Part shown: positions 35,795-45,100 of the stretch, one piece after another | Numbering within the stretch: the first letter of the stretch is position 1 | How the letters are laid out: the number at the start of each line of letters is the position of its first letter | NCBI RefSeq assembly: GCF_019443325.1 | Contig: NZ_CP080383.1 | Coordinates: 2,914,001-2,978,000 of the forward strand | From: Cryobacterium sp. PAMC25264 | Lineage (GTDB): Bacteria > Actinomycetota > Actinomycetes > Actinomycetales > Microbacteriaceae | Reading direction: 5' to 3' | DNA: 64,000 bases | Program-made: the position numbers and the translations under genes | The notes under the pieces: model-generated | The model's input: only the letters and a program-made list of their open reading frames with translations | What the model was told of the DNA's origin: nothing | The model's database searches: none

Positions 35795-37012
35795 ATGACA
35801 TCTATCGGCAAAGCATCGAAGCACACGACACCGAAAACTCGGCACCGTCCGCTGATCGCAACGGCGATCACCTCGGCGGTCGTCATCGCCGTTATTTCAG
35901 GAGGCAGTCTTGCCGCTTCCGCCCACCAAGAAGGCGGAGACGCCAAGTCGTCGTCTTCCGCGGCGGCTCACCAGAAGAGTTCCAGCACATCGCACTGGTG
36001 GAAGGACGCTCAGAACGACGGCAAGGGACACGGCTCCCAGTGGCGCAAGTGGGGACACTCCACGCCCTACCGCCCCACCCAGCCGGCTACACCTCCGGTC
36101 ACCGCGCCGCCAGCGACCGAGCCACCGGTCACCACACCGCCCGTCGCCGAGCCACCGGTGACGGCTCCCCCCGTCGCCGAGCCACCGGTGACCGCTCCCC
36201 CCGTCACCGCGCCACCGGTCACCACACCGCCCGCGGAGTCCGCTCCGCAGACCGGCAGCTGGCCCACCGCGGCCACCACGGGATACCCGGCAGGAACCAA
36301 CCTCACCCCCATGGGCGGAATCACCATCACGACGGATGGCGCCGTCTACGACGCCGTCGAGTTCAGCGGCGACGTGGTGGTCAAGGCCAACAACGTGACC
36401 ATCCGCAACTCCAAGGTCAACGGCCGCATCGATATCCGCGCCCCCTACGCGGGACTGCTGGTGCAGCGGGTTGAGATCGCCGGCCCCGGTGCCGGCTACA
36501 CAACCAAGTACCCGGGCATCGGCTACGACAACTTCACCGCTGATGGCGTCAACATCCACGGATGGGGTGATGGAGCCATGTTCGACTCGAACGTCACGAT
36601 CAAGAACTCCTGGATTCACGACATCCCCGTTTCGGGTGATTCGCACAACCAGGCCATCCTCAGCCTCGGTGGCCCGAACTTCACCATCGTGAACAACCGT
36701 CTCGACGCCGGAAACGAGGGCAACTTCACCGCAGCACTCTCGTTCCTGAACCAGTGGGGCGCGTTCACGGACACCCTCGTGCAGGGCAACCTGTTCAACG
36801 GTGGCGGTTACTGCGTCTACGCCGGCGGCGAGGACAAGGGCAATTCGGCGCGCCCCTCCTCGAACGTACGATTCCTCGACAACTCGTTCGGCACTGAGAA
36901 GAACTCCAAGTGCGGCTACTACGGCCCCGCCACGGCGTTCGACAAGAGTGGCGCCGGCAATGTGTGGTCGGGCAACGCCATGACGAACGGAACCCCCGTC
37001 ACGGCACCTTGA
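35795..37012 (+). CDS. Secreted/anchored parallel beta-helix protein with Pro/Thr stalk (first paralogue)
   Basis: ATG 35795 follows AGGAGG. The 405-residue protein begins with a signal or anchor segment (LIATAITSAVVIAVISGGSLAA, cut near ASA), then a Lys/Ser/Gly-rich stretch and a stalk of PPVTAPPVAEPPVT-type repeats (about 100-145). The beta-helix domain follows: ITITTDGAVYDAVEFSGDVV, NNVTIRNSKVNGRIDIRA, SNVTIKNSWIHDI, GGPNFTIVNNRLDAGN, TLVQGNLFNGGGYCVYAGG. The end, SKCGYYGPATAFDKSGAG with NVWSGN and GTPV, is shared with the protein at 50838-51830. The fold is that of right-handed parallel beta-helix lyases and transferases; no catalytic residues are certain. It may modify or bind the polysaccharide at the surface. 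Confidence 0.75.
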   Translation: MTSIGKASKHTTPKTRHRPLIATAITSAVVIAVISGGSLAASAHQEGGDAKSSSSAAAHQKSSSTSHWWKDAQNDGKGHGSQWRKWGHSTPYRPTQPATPPVTAPPATEPPVTTPPVAEPPVTAPPVAEPPVTAPPVTAPPVTTPPAESAPQTGSWPTAATTGYPAGTNLTPMGGITITTDGAVYDAVEFSGDVVVKANNVTIRNSKVNGRIDIRAPYAGLLVQRVEIAGPGAGYTTKYPGIGYDNFTADGVNIHGWGDGAMFDSNVTIKNSWIHDIPVSGDSHNQAILSLGGPNFTIVNNRLDAGNEGNFTAALSFLNQWGAFTDTLVQGNLFNGGGYCVYAGGEDKGNSARPSSNVRFLDNSFGTEKNSKCGYYGPATAFDKSGAGNVWSGNAMTNGTPVTAP

Positions 37013-37132
37013 CGAACCACGCCCCGTAAGTACACTGGCGGCATCTCGGGTCTCATGAGGTGCCGCCAGTCGTATTCGAGGGGGAACCATGTTCGGTCGT
37101 CCGCTTCGGCAGTCCTGTCCTCGGCGCCGACG

Positions 37133-37969
37133 ATGAGCGGGTGCCGCACATCTATCGTGATCGCTGCCCATAACGAAGCGCAGGTGATCGCCCGCACACT
37201 GGCGGCGCTGGAACCCTCTGTTAGTTCGGGGGACTTCGAGGTGCTGGTCGTCTGCAACGGCTGCACGGACCGCACCGCACAGATCGCGCGCGGCTTCGCC
37301 GGGGTCACCGTGGTCGAACTCGACACCGCCTCAAAGGTCGCCGCGCTCAGAGAGGGTGATCGTCTCGCGGCCTCCGGGGCGCGCATCTACCTCGATGCGG
37401 ACATAGTCCTCACCAGCCGGGCCGCGACGGATGTCGCTGCAGCACTCACGACGGGCGCCCTGGCCGCACGTCCTCCCCGGAGCTTCGACGCGCACCATGC
37501 GGCCTGGGTCGTTCGCCGCTGGTACGCCCTGCGCCAGAGCCTGCCGTCGATCTCCGGAACCCTGTGGGGGGCGGGTTGCTACGCCCTGTCAGAGGGCGGA
37601 CGTTCCCGATTCGGTGAGTTCCCCGACATCCTCTCCGACGATCTGTTCGTGCACAGCCTGTTCTCCGCCGAAGAGATCGTCATCGTCGCCACGGATCCTG
37701 TCGTCATCACCACACCGAGACGGACCGCGGACTTGCTGCGGATCCTGCGCCGGCACCACCGCACGCAGGGGGAGGTCGCTCCCGCTCTCTCCCCGATCGG
37801 CGGCCGGGCCAGCCAACTCAGCGATATCCGCACACTGCTGCAGAGGGATCCTCTCCGGATCATCGACGTCGGCGTCTACGTCGCGACGATCGCCTGCGCC
37901 AGGTTGCTCGCACTTACCGCGAGCGGTGGTGGCTGGGAGCGCGACGCGAGCTCGCGCGAGGCGCGCTAA
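37133..37969 (+). CDS. Glycosyltransferase family 2 (N-terminus uncertain)
   Basis: The homologous part starts at about ATG 37133 (MSGCRTSIVIAAHNEAQVI), giving 278 residues. It is a GT-A fold: VIAAHNEAQVIARTLAAL, VLVVCNGCTDRTAQIAR, and ARIYLDADIVL as the DxD motif, then SGTLWGAGCYALSEGGRSRFGEFPDILSDDLFVH, cited by core GAGCYALS and PDILSDD. A strong ribosome site (GAGGGGG) lies ahead of a different ATG at 37089, whose frame ends at 37134 as MFGRPLRQSCPRRRR with an ATGA overlap. One G added after 37103 would fuse it as MFGRPASAVLSSAPTMSG. So the true start may be 37089 with a missing base, or there is a 15-codon leader with coupled translation. Confidence 0.75.
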   Translation: MSGCRTSIVIAAHNEAQVIARTLAALEPSVSSGDFEVLVVCNGCTDRTAQIARGFAGVTVVELDTASKVAALREGDRLAASGARIYLDADIVLTSRAATDVAAALTTGALAARPPRSFDAHHAAWVVRRWYALRQSLPSISGTLWGAGCYALSEGGRSRFGEFPDILSDDLFVHSLFSAEEIVIVATDPVVITTPRRTADLLRILRRHHRTQGEVAPALSPIGGRASQLSDIRTLLQRDPLRIIDVGVYVATIACARLLALTASGGGWERDASSREAR

Positions 37970-38091
37970 GCGGCCCGCCTCGCCACCAAGTGCATGTCGA
38001 GGAAGACTCATCTACCACTGGCGGGCACAGGCAAGGTTCGCTACTGTGTGCGCCACCACGCAGGATGCGTGCGCCGAGGGGAGTCACACCT

Positions 38092-39468
38092 GTGCCAGCC
38101 AATCGAGTACTCATCATCGTGCAGAACCTGCCGGTGCCACTGGATCGTCGCGTCTGGCTGGAGTGCAACGCACTCGCTGCGCAGGGGTACACCGTCTCCG
38201 TGATCTGCCCGAAAGGGCCGGGTGATCGGTCGTATGAGTTGCTCGACGGGATCGCCATCTATAAGTACCGTCCCAGCCCGGCAGCGCGAGGTGTGTTCGG
38301 ATTCGCTGTGGAGTTCACCTGGTGCTGGATTCTCACGGCGTTGCTGTCAGTGCGGGTGCATCACCAGCGCGGTTTTGATGTCATCCAGGCCTGCAACCCG
38401 CCGGACACGTACTGGTTACTCGCTTGGCTCTGGCGGGCTCGCGGTGTGCGCTTCGTCTTCGATCAGCACGACCTCAACCCGGAGCTGTTTCTCTCCCGAT
38501 TCGGCAAGCCGACGTCACCCGCCGCACGGGTGGAATTCCGGGGCCTGCTCTGGTTGGAGCGAATGACCTACCGGATCGCCGACCGGGTGATCTCGACCAA
38601 CGGATCCTACAAAGCCGTTGCCGAGCGGCGGGGGCACAGGGATCCCGCAACGGTGACCGTCGTTCGCAGTGGGCCGGACACGCGGGTGATGCGCCCCGTC
38701 TACCCCGACCCGGCCATCCGCGGCGACGCTGACGCGCTGCTGTGCTACCTGGGCATCATGGGCCCTCAAGACGGCGTAGAGACCATGCTCGACCTCATGG
38801 AGGAGTTGGTGCACAAACGCGGCCGAGTGGGCCTGCACGCCGTGCTGCTGGGCTTCGGGGACTGCCTTGAAGACCTCAAGACCCGCTGCACGGAGCTGAA
38901 TCTCGACCAGAATGTCCGATTCACCGGTCGAGTCGGGCCGGCCGAGATAGCCCAGTATTTGAGTGCGGCCGATATCGGTATCGGGCCTGACCAGAAGACA
39001 CCGTTGAACGACGTCTCGACGATGAACAAGACCATGGAATACATGGCGTACGCGCTCCCCTCCGTGTCTGTGGAACTCCTGGAAACACGGGTCTCGGCCG
39101 GGGAGGCCGGCATCTTTGTCCCGTCGGGCGATATCAGCGCATTCGCCGACGCGGTCGAGGCACTTCTCGATGACCCGGCCCGCCGGGTCGAGCTTGGTCT
39201 GGCCGCTCGACGCCGAGTCTCCGAGCACCTCGACTGGAGGCCTCAGGCGAGCGCCTACGTCGCGGTGTTCGACGATCTGTTGGATTCACCACCCGACGCC
39301 ACCAGATACGCCGCGTGGCCCTTCACCAGCTCCGGGATGGATCTCCCCGCTGGCAGGCGCTACGTCACTCTCGACGACGAGGCCGAGTTGGCCCGCTTCA
39401 TCCGGGAACGGTGCGAATTGCCGGTGCCAGCAGCCGAGTCAATCAGGGCCACGCGCGACACTGACTGA
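38092..39468 (+). CDS. Glycosyltransferase family 4 (WbuB/WcaI-like)
   Basis: From GTG 38092 (VPANRVLIIVQNLPVPLDRRVW, ribosome site GGGGAGT) this is 458 residues. The GT-B fold is clear: NLPVPLDRRVWLECNALAAQGY, VISTNGSYKAVAERRGH, VVRSGPDTRVMRP in the N half and linker, then YLGIMGPQDGVETMLDL, LLGFGDCLEDLKTRCTELNL, VRFTGRVGPAEIAQYLSAADIGIGPD and EYMAYALPSVSVELLETR, with the Glu nucleotide-sugar contact. FVFDQHDLNPELFLSRFG is typical of the WbuB/WcaI branch, many of which transfer GlcNAc, fucosyl-type or related sugars. The donor is not predictable. It is 122 bases beyond the GT2 gene and convergent with the flippase. Confidence 0.85.
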   Translation: MPANRVLIIVQNLPVPLDRRVWLECNALAAQGYTVSVICPKGPGDRSYELLDGIAIYKYRPSPAARGVFGFAVEFTWCWILTALLSVRVHHQRGFDVIQACNPPDTYWLLAWLWRARGVRFVFDQHDLNPELFLSRFGKPTSPAARVEFRGLLWLERMTYRIADRVISTNGSYKAVAERRGHRDPATVTVVRSGPDTRVMRPVYPDPAIRGDADALLCYLGIMGPQDGVETMLDLMEELVHKRGRVGLHAVLLGFGDCLEDLKTRCTELNLDQNVRFTGRVGPAEIAQYLSAADIGIGPDQKTPLNDVSTMNKTMEYMAYALPSVSVELLETRVSAGEAGIFVPSGDISAFADAVEALLDDPARRVELGLAARRRVSEHLDWRPQASAYVAVFDDLLDSPPDATRYAAWPFTSSGMDLPAGRRYVTLDDEAELARFIRERCELPVPAAESIRATRDTD

Positions 39469-39578
39469 GCCTGCCTGGGCTTCGGGCGCACGTCAAGCGG
39501 CTGCGCCGCCGGGCACGCCTCAGACCAGGCCCGCGCCGACAGGCACCAGGAGCAGGTCCGTGACCAGGTTCCGGGGAG

Positions 39579-41051
39579 TCACGGCGAGACAACGTCATCG
39601 AGGTCCGGAACAGCGCGGGCTTCGCGCCACAGAGACCTCCACACGCGAACAGTGACAGCCACGTACGCCAGCAGGCCACTCATCCCACCAGCGATCAGCG
39701 CCAGCCAGGAGTTGCCGACCAATGATGCAACGAATGCTGCGATCACCGCGGCAAGTATGGCGGCCGCGGCCAGGGGTAGGAACGCCCAGAGCTGAGCCGA
39801 AATCCGCGCGCGCAGCACCCGCGAAATTGTGACCATGTAGAGCGGCACCACAACGAGCCACGCGACCACGGCATGCGCCCAACCCGCGCCGGCAATACCG
39901 AAGAGTTCGACTCCGAGCAGCATGGCCGGGATGAGGGCGATCAGCCAGACGGCCTGCACCCAGAGCAGACCGCCCGTGCGCCCCGCCCCCACACTGAGGT
40001 CAGCGAAGAGCTCGGACAGAATGCGGGCAGCACCGAACACGCCGAGACCGAGCAGCGCGACCGCGGCGGGCGCCCAACGCTCACCGTAGAGGGCTGTCAT
40101 CAGCGCTGTACCGAGGGCACCGATCATCGCGCACACGGGGAACGCGGCCCAAGCGATGCCTTGTACCAGGCGGGGGGTCAGTGCGGCCAAGTGCCCACCC
40201 GCGGCCAGGCGCCCGAACGCAGGCACCGCAACCGTGCGAATTATCGTCGTCAACACCGTGCTCGGCAGGGCCGCGAGATTGAAGGCGATGAGGTACAGGC
40301 CCAGTTCCTGTGGTCCGAGCTGCCGCCCCACGATGATGTAATCGACGTTCAACAGGATGAAGGCCAGGAAGTTTGCGCCGGCCAGGGGAAGCCCGAGCCG
40401 GAGCAAGCCGGGCAGCTCGGCGCGGTTCCAGCCGGGCAGGTAGCGGCGCGGAACGATGATCCAATAGCCGATGGTGGACATCGCCTGGCCGATAACGCGG
40501 GACCAGGCCAGAGCCATGGCGCCCCAACCGATCATGGCCAGCGGCACCGCGATCAGCATCGTGACGACGATGGAACCGATATCGACGACGAGCCGGCGTT
40601 TCTGCAGGAAGTCCCGCCACACCAGCGCGGTGGGCACCGACGCGAAGGATGCCAAGATCACGCTCAGCGCCATGACCTGGATGACAGGGGTGGCGCTCGC
40701 GTCTCCGAGCGCGACAGCGAGCCAGGGTGCGGTCAGGACCATGACGAGGGTCAGCACGGCCCCGGTGACGAGTGAGAGGGTGAACACCGTCGGTGCGATT
40801 GCATCCGGACTGCGATCGCCCCTGGCGATGGATGCGGTCGTGCCGAGTTCGGTGATGTTCAGAGCGATTGTCTGTGCGACGAGGGCGACCGCAAGAGCAC
40901 CGAATTGTTCGGGGGCGAGGATACGGGCGAGGATGAGGGTCGTCAGGAACTGGAGCAGCTTGGACAGCGCGACGTTGAGGGATCCCCACGCCGATCCGCC
41001 CTTCACCCGGGAACGAAGGGACCGCTCTGGGGTGATCTCCGCCCTGGTCAC
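39579..41051 (-). CDS. Polysaccharide flippase (Wzx/PST family)
   Basis: This 490-residue protein starts with GTG at 41051, overlapping the stop of the upstream GT2 gene by GTGA. It has about 14 membrane helices. SAWGSLNVALSKLLQFLTTLILARILAPEQFGALAVA is the classic start of the PST/lipopolysaccharide-biosynthesis flippase family (cited core: LTTLILARILAPEQFGALAV). RGDRSPDAIAPTVFTLSL and GRQLGPQELGLYLIAFNLAALPS are further family blocks. It moves undecaprenyl-linked repeat units across the membrane. With the Wzz-like and ligase/polymerase genes it completes a Wzx/Wzy-type export system in this locus. Confidence 0.88.
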   Translation of the reverse strand: MTRAEITPERSLRSRVKGGSAWGSLNVALSKLLQFLTTLILARILAPEQFGALAVALVAQTIALNITELGTTASIARGDRSPDAIAPTVFTLSLVTGAVLTLVMVLTAPWLAVALGDASATPVIQVMALSVILASFASVPTALVWRDFLQKRRLVVDIGSIVVTMLIAVPLAMIGWGAMALAWSRVIGQAMSTIGYWIIVPRRYLPGWNRAELPGLLRLGLPLAGANFLAFILLNVDYIIVGRQLGPQELGLYLIAFNLAALPSTVLTTIIRTVAVPAFGRLAAGGHLAALTPRLVQGIAWAAFPVCAMIGALGTALMTALYGERWAPAAVALLGLGVFGAARILSELFADLSVGAGRTGGLLWVQAVWLIALIPAMLLGVELFGIAGAGWAHAVVAWLVVVPLYMVTISRVLRARISAQLWAFLPLAAAAILAAVIAAFVASLVGNSWLALIAGGMSGLLAYVAVTVRVWRSLWREARAVPDLDDVVSP

Positions 41052-42115
41052 GCGATCCCAGCGATTTCAGAGAGCACACCGCGAACCCTGTCGAGCTGGG
41101 TGCGACCGCGTTCGATCATCCGCTGCCTGGATGCGGGTGTCTTGCCACGTGAATCCCGCGAGACCCTCCAGCTGATGCGCCGAGCCGACGACGATCCCGG
41201 CGACAGCTCCTCGGCCAACGCGAGCAGTTCCTGCACCTCGCCACGATGCGCTCCACGGTCGAGTTCTCGCGCCGCGAGGATGTTTGCTTGCCGGGCTATG
41301 GCCTGCCTCGTCCGGACGATCAGGCGGTCGGACCCGGGCACCAATGGCGCGAGCTCGGGCCCGGTGAGGACCTCGAAGGCCGTGAGCCGGTGGCGCATAT
41401 CGACGGCCATCGTCGCGAACTGTGTGAGGTGCATGTTCTCTCCGTGCATTCGGTAGAACGCCTGAGGACGGCCGTTCACCCGCGCTACATCCCACCGTGC
41501 CGCCGCACGCAGCCAGAATTCGAGATCACCGGAATGTGGCAGCTCGGGGTTGTAGCCGCCGGTCTCTCGAAGCGCTCGAGTGCGCATGACGGCCTCGGGG
41601 GACACGATCAGATTGCGGCCGCTCGAGGCAGTCCAGTCAATCCAGTCCCGTCCGTTCCATACGCTCCAGGTCTCCGGCAACGGCCGGTGCCTGGGCACGG
41701 GGTTGTCATGGAAGACCGACGCATGCCCATAGACCAGGCCGACACCTGGAAACCGGTCCATTAGTCGGGTGGCGCGTCCGAGCGCCCCTGGCGCCACCAC
41801 ATCGTCTGCCGAGACGAGGGTGACGTACTCGGTGTCTACCGCGGCCAGTCCGTCGTTGTAGGTCTGGATGTGACCGCGGTTGTGCGCGTGGATGATCGCG
41901 CTGACACGCGGGGAGTTCTCCTCGGCGAGGCGCGCTGCGACATCGCCAGAGCCGTCTGGCGAGGCGTCATCGACGATGATGACGTGTGTCCGGACATCTC
42001 GCTGGGCAAGCACACTGGCAACGAGTTCCGGCAGGAAATGCCCATAGTTGTAACACGGGATCACGACGGTCACCGACGCCGGGCCGGCGGCGGGACCTGG
42101 TCGCACCAGTCTCAT
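41048..42115 (-). CDS. Glycosyltransferase family 2
   Basis: This 355-residue protein starts with ATG at 42115. VTVVIPCYNYGHFLPELVASVLAQ, VIIVDDASPDGSGDVAARL, and EYVTLVSADDVVAPGALGRA with SADD as the metal-binding DxD are the GT-A signatures. GGYNPELPHSGDLEFWLRAA is the acceptor-side block with the catalytic-base region (ED-like motif seen as GDLEFW). The C-terminal 110 residues are helical and charged. It overlaps the flippase gene and so is transcribed with it. The nucleotide sugar and linkage cannot be predicted. It probably acts on the lipid-linked repeat unit at the inner membrane face. Confidence 0.85.
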   Translation of the reverse strand: MRLVRPGPAAGPASVTVVIPCYNYGHFLPELVASVLAQRDVRTHVIIVDDASPDGSGDVAARLAEENSPRVSAIIHAHNRGHIQTYNDGLAAVDTEYVTLVSADDVVAPGALGRATRLMDRFPGVGLVYGHASVFHDNPVPRHRPLPETWSVWNGRDWIDWTASSGRNLIVSPEAVMRTRALRETGGYNPELPHSGDLEFWLRAAARWDVARVNGRPQAFYRMHGENMHLTQFATMAVDMRHRLTAFEVLTGPELAPLVPGSDRLIVRTRQAIARQANILAARELDRGAHRGEVQELLALAEELSPGSSSARRISWRVSRDSRGKTPASRQRMIERGRTQLDRVRGVLSEIAGIA

Positions 42116-42182
42116 GATCGCCGCCCCTCCCGACCGCGCGCGAGACGCTCCCGCGGCACTCCGCTCACGCTGAACCGTGTGG

Positions 42183-45100
42183 TCACGGGGTCCTGCCGAA
42201 AATCATGTCGATCAGGAAGCTGTCGTTCGTGGTCTGATCTGGATACCCGTAGCCATAGACGCCCGCCGACGGTGGCGATGACAGGAACCCGTTCACAAGC
42301 GGGAGGGCCGAGCCGTTGGGCACCCGGGCGAATGTCCCACCCGAGCTGCTCACCGTGACACGATATTCCGCACCGACGGTGAGATCGATGGCCTTGGTCA
42401 GTACCCCGGTCTGCCAGCCGGCGGTCGCTTCACCGACGAATGGGACCGTAGCCAGGAGCTTCCCATCGGGCCCCCACAGGTACCCGGTGCGGGTCGGGCT
42501 GGTGTCAGCACCCACGTAGAACCGGACCCCGGACACAGCGCCCGCAGCGGACGGGGTGAAGCGTGTGCCGACCTGAAGGCCGCGATCGTTGACGGTGTGG
42601 CCGGGTACTTCGGGCAGGAACGATGCAGAATCCTCGATAGCGGGCACATCGGCCGTGACGAACTGCCAGGCGGTAATGGTCTCGCGCTGGGCGGTCACCG
42701 TCGCCGTATAGCTCGTCGTCCACTCAAGCGGCACCGTCGGCGTGAAGTCGACGACGCCGGTTTTCGGGTCGTAGAGTGACTCACCGGCGACATCACCGGT
42801 CGGACCGGTGAGAGCGATCGAGGCGGTATCAACTCCGGAGACCGTCGCCGCCACCAGGAGTGTCGGGCTGACGCCGTCAGCGTCTTCAGCCGGAGCCCGT
42901 GAGCTGATGTCCGCCGAAACGGGCGCATTCTCTGCCTTCGGAGTGACCCGGGTTTCTGGTGAGGGGGTCGGCGTCGAGGTCTCGGCCGGCGCGGGGGTCT
43001 CCGTGGGCGTGGGCGTCGGCGTTGAGGTCTCCGTCGGCTTGGGCGTCGGCGTCTCCGTCGGATTGGGCGTCGGCGTCTCCGTCGGCTTGGGCGTCGGCGT
43101 GGAGGTCTCCGTCGGCGTCGGCGTCGAGGTCTCGGTCGGTGTGGGCGTGGAGTCGGGTGTCGGCGCCGGCATCATCCGGGCGGCGGGCGGCGGGGTGCTT
43201 CCGGTCGAGAACACGACATCCACCAGGTAGCTGGTTGCCTTGTAGCTCGAGGTGGGCATTGCGCCACCCGCGCCGTAGGCGTAGATCCCATTTGTGGCGG
43301 TCTCCGAGGTGATCGGACCACTGGTTCTTTGGGTGGCGAAGTAATTCGCACTGGCGGAGTAGTGGCCAACGGGCGCGTGATACGAGACGACATAGCGTTG
43401 GCCGGGAGTGAGCGCCACCGGGGTTGTGAGGGTGGCCGTCTGCCAACCGTTGGCGGATTCCCCGGTGAAAGTCACGGTTGCCAGCTTGGCGCCCGCAGCT
43501 GACCAGAGCGAGCCGGTGTGGGTGCCGGAGTTTCCGCTGCCTTTGTAGAAGCGGATCCCGGTCACCGATCCCGGCTGGGAGACCGTGAAGGCCGTGCCTA
43601 GCTCGATGCCCGTTGTGCCATCGTTGACGGAGTCGATGGTGGGCGTCGTCGAGCCGAGAAGGGTGAACTCGCCGCTCGGCGCCGGAGCGGGAGCGGTAGC
43701 GGTGGTGAACGACCACGCACCACCGGTCGGTACGGTGCCCGCCACTCCGACGCTTGCCGAGTACTGAGTACCCCAACCGAGCACAGCGGCCGGCGTGAAC
43801 GTGACTGTGCGGGAGACCGCGTCGAATGTCGACGTGCCAGCGACATCTCCCGCGGGCCCGCTGAGCGCCAAGGCCGGGGTCTGCGCGAGAGTTCCGGCCG
43901 AGAGCACCGCCGAAATCGTGCCGGATGGGCTGACCCCGGTCGCGGTCGCGGCGGGTGTCGTAGACGTGACCGTCACCGGAGCCGGAGTCGGCGGTGTTGT
44001 CGTTGTCGTCGTGCGGAACTCGACGTCGACGAAGTAGTTCGATGCCTTCCAGGTCCCCGTCGGGAACCCGCCGGTCGCGCCGTACCGGTAGAGCCCGTTC
44101 GCCGCCGTGTCTGCTGTCAACGGCCCCTGGCTGCGGAGCAGGGAGAAGTAGTCCGGCGTGTTCGAATAGCGTCCGTTGGGGGCCAGATAGGACACGACAT
44201 AGCGCTCCCCCGGCGTGAGGGTATACGGCGTCGAGAGCGCCGCCGTCTGCCATCCGGTGGCCGTCTCGCCGGTGAAGGTCACCGTCGCGAGTTTGACGCC
44301 TGCGGCGGACCAAAGGCTGCCAACATGGGTTCCGGTGTTTCCTGTCCCTTTATAGAAGCGGATGGCGGTGACCTGTCCCGCTTGGGAAACGGCAAAGGAC
44401 ATACCCAACTCCACGGCCGCGCTGTCCGCGGTGGCCGCGACCGCTGGTGTCTCCGTCCCCAGGAGGGTGAACGTGCCCCCCACCGGAGTATTCGCGGCAG
44501 TGGTGAACGACCAGGTGCCTCCCGCAGGGACGATTCCGGAGATCGACACCGTCGCCGTGTACACGGTCGACCAGGCCAGGGTCGCGGCCGGCGTGAAAGT
44601 GACCGTGCGCGTGGAGGGCGCGTACGCCGACGTTCCTGCAACGGCCCCTGCTGCTGTGGTCAACCCGAGTTGCGGGACCGTGCCGGTGGGCACGTCGGCG
44701 GAGAGCACGGCCGTGACCAGACTCGACGGCGGTACCGCGGTCTGGTTCGCTGCGGGGCTCACCAAGGAGACGGACGCCGGCTGCGGCGGGAGCGCACCGT
44801 TGGTCACGAAGACCACGTCAAGGAAGTAATTGGTGGTCGATGTCGAGGTCGGGGATCCGGTCCCGTAGGTGTACCGTCCGGCAGTCGCCGCTACAGAGAG
44901 AGGTCCGTTCGTGAACCCGGCGTTGAATGCACCGACCGTCGCCGAATACTTCCCGGTGGTGGACTGATAGGAGGCCGTGTAGCTCACTCCAGCTTGGACA
45001 GGAACGGGCTGGGCGAAGTACACGGTCTGCCACCCGGATGCTGACTCCGCCAGGAATGTCGCGGATGCGAGCGCTTGACCGGTGCTGCTCCAGAGCGTGC

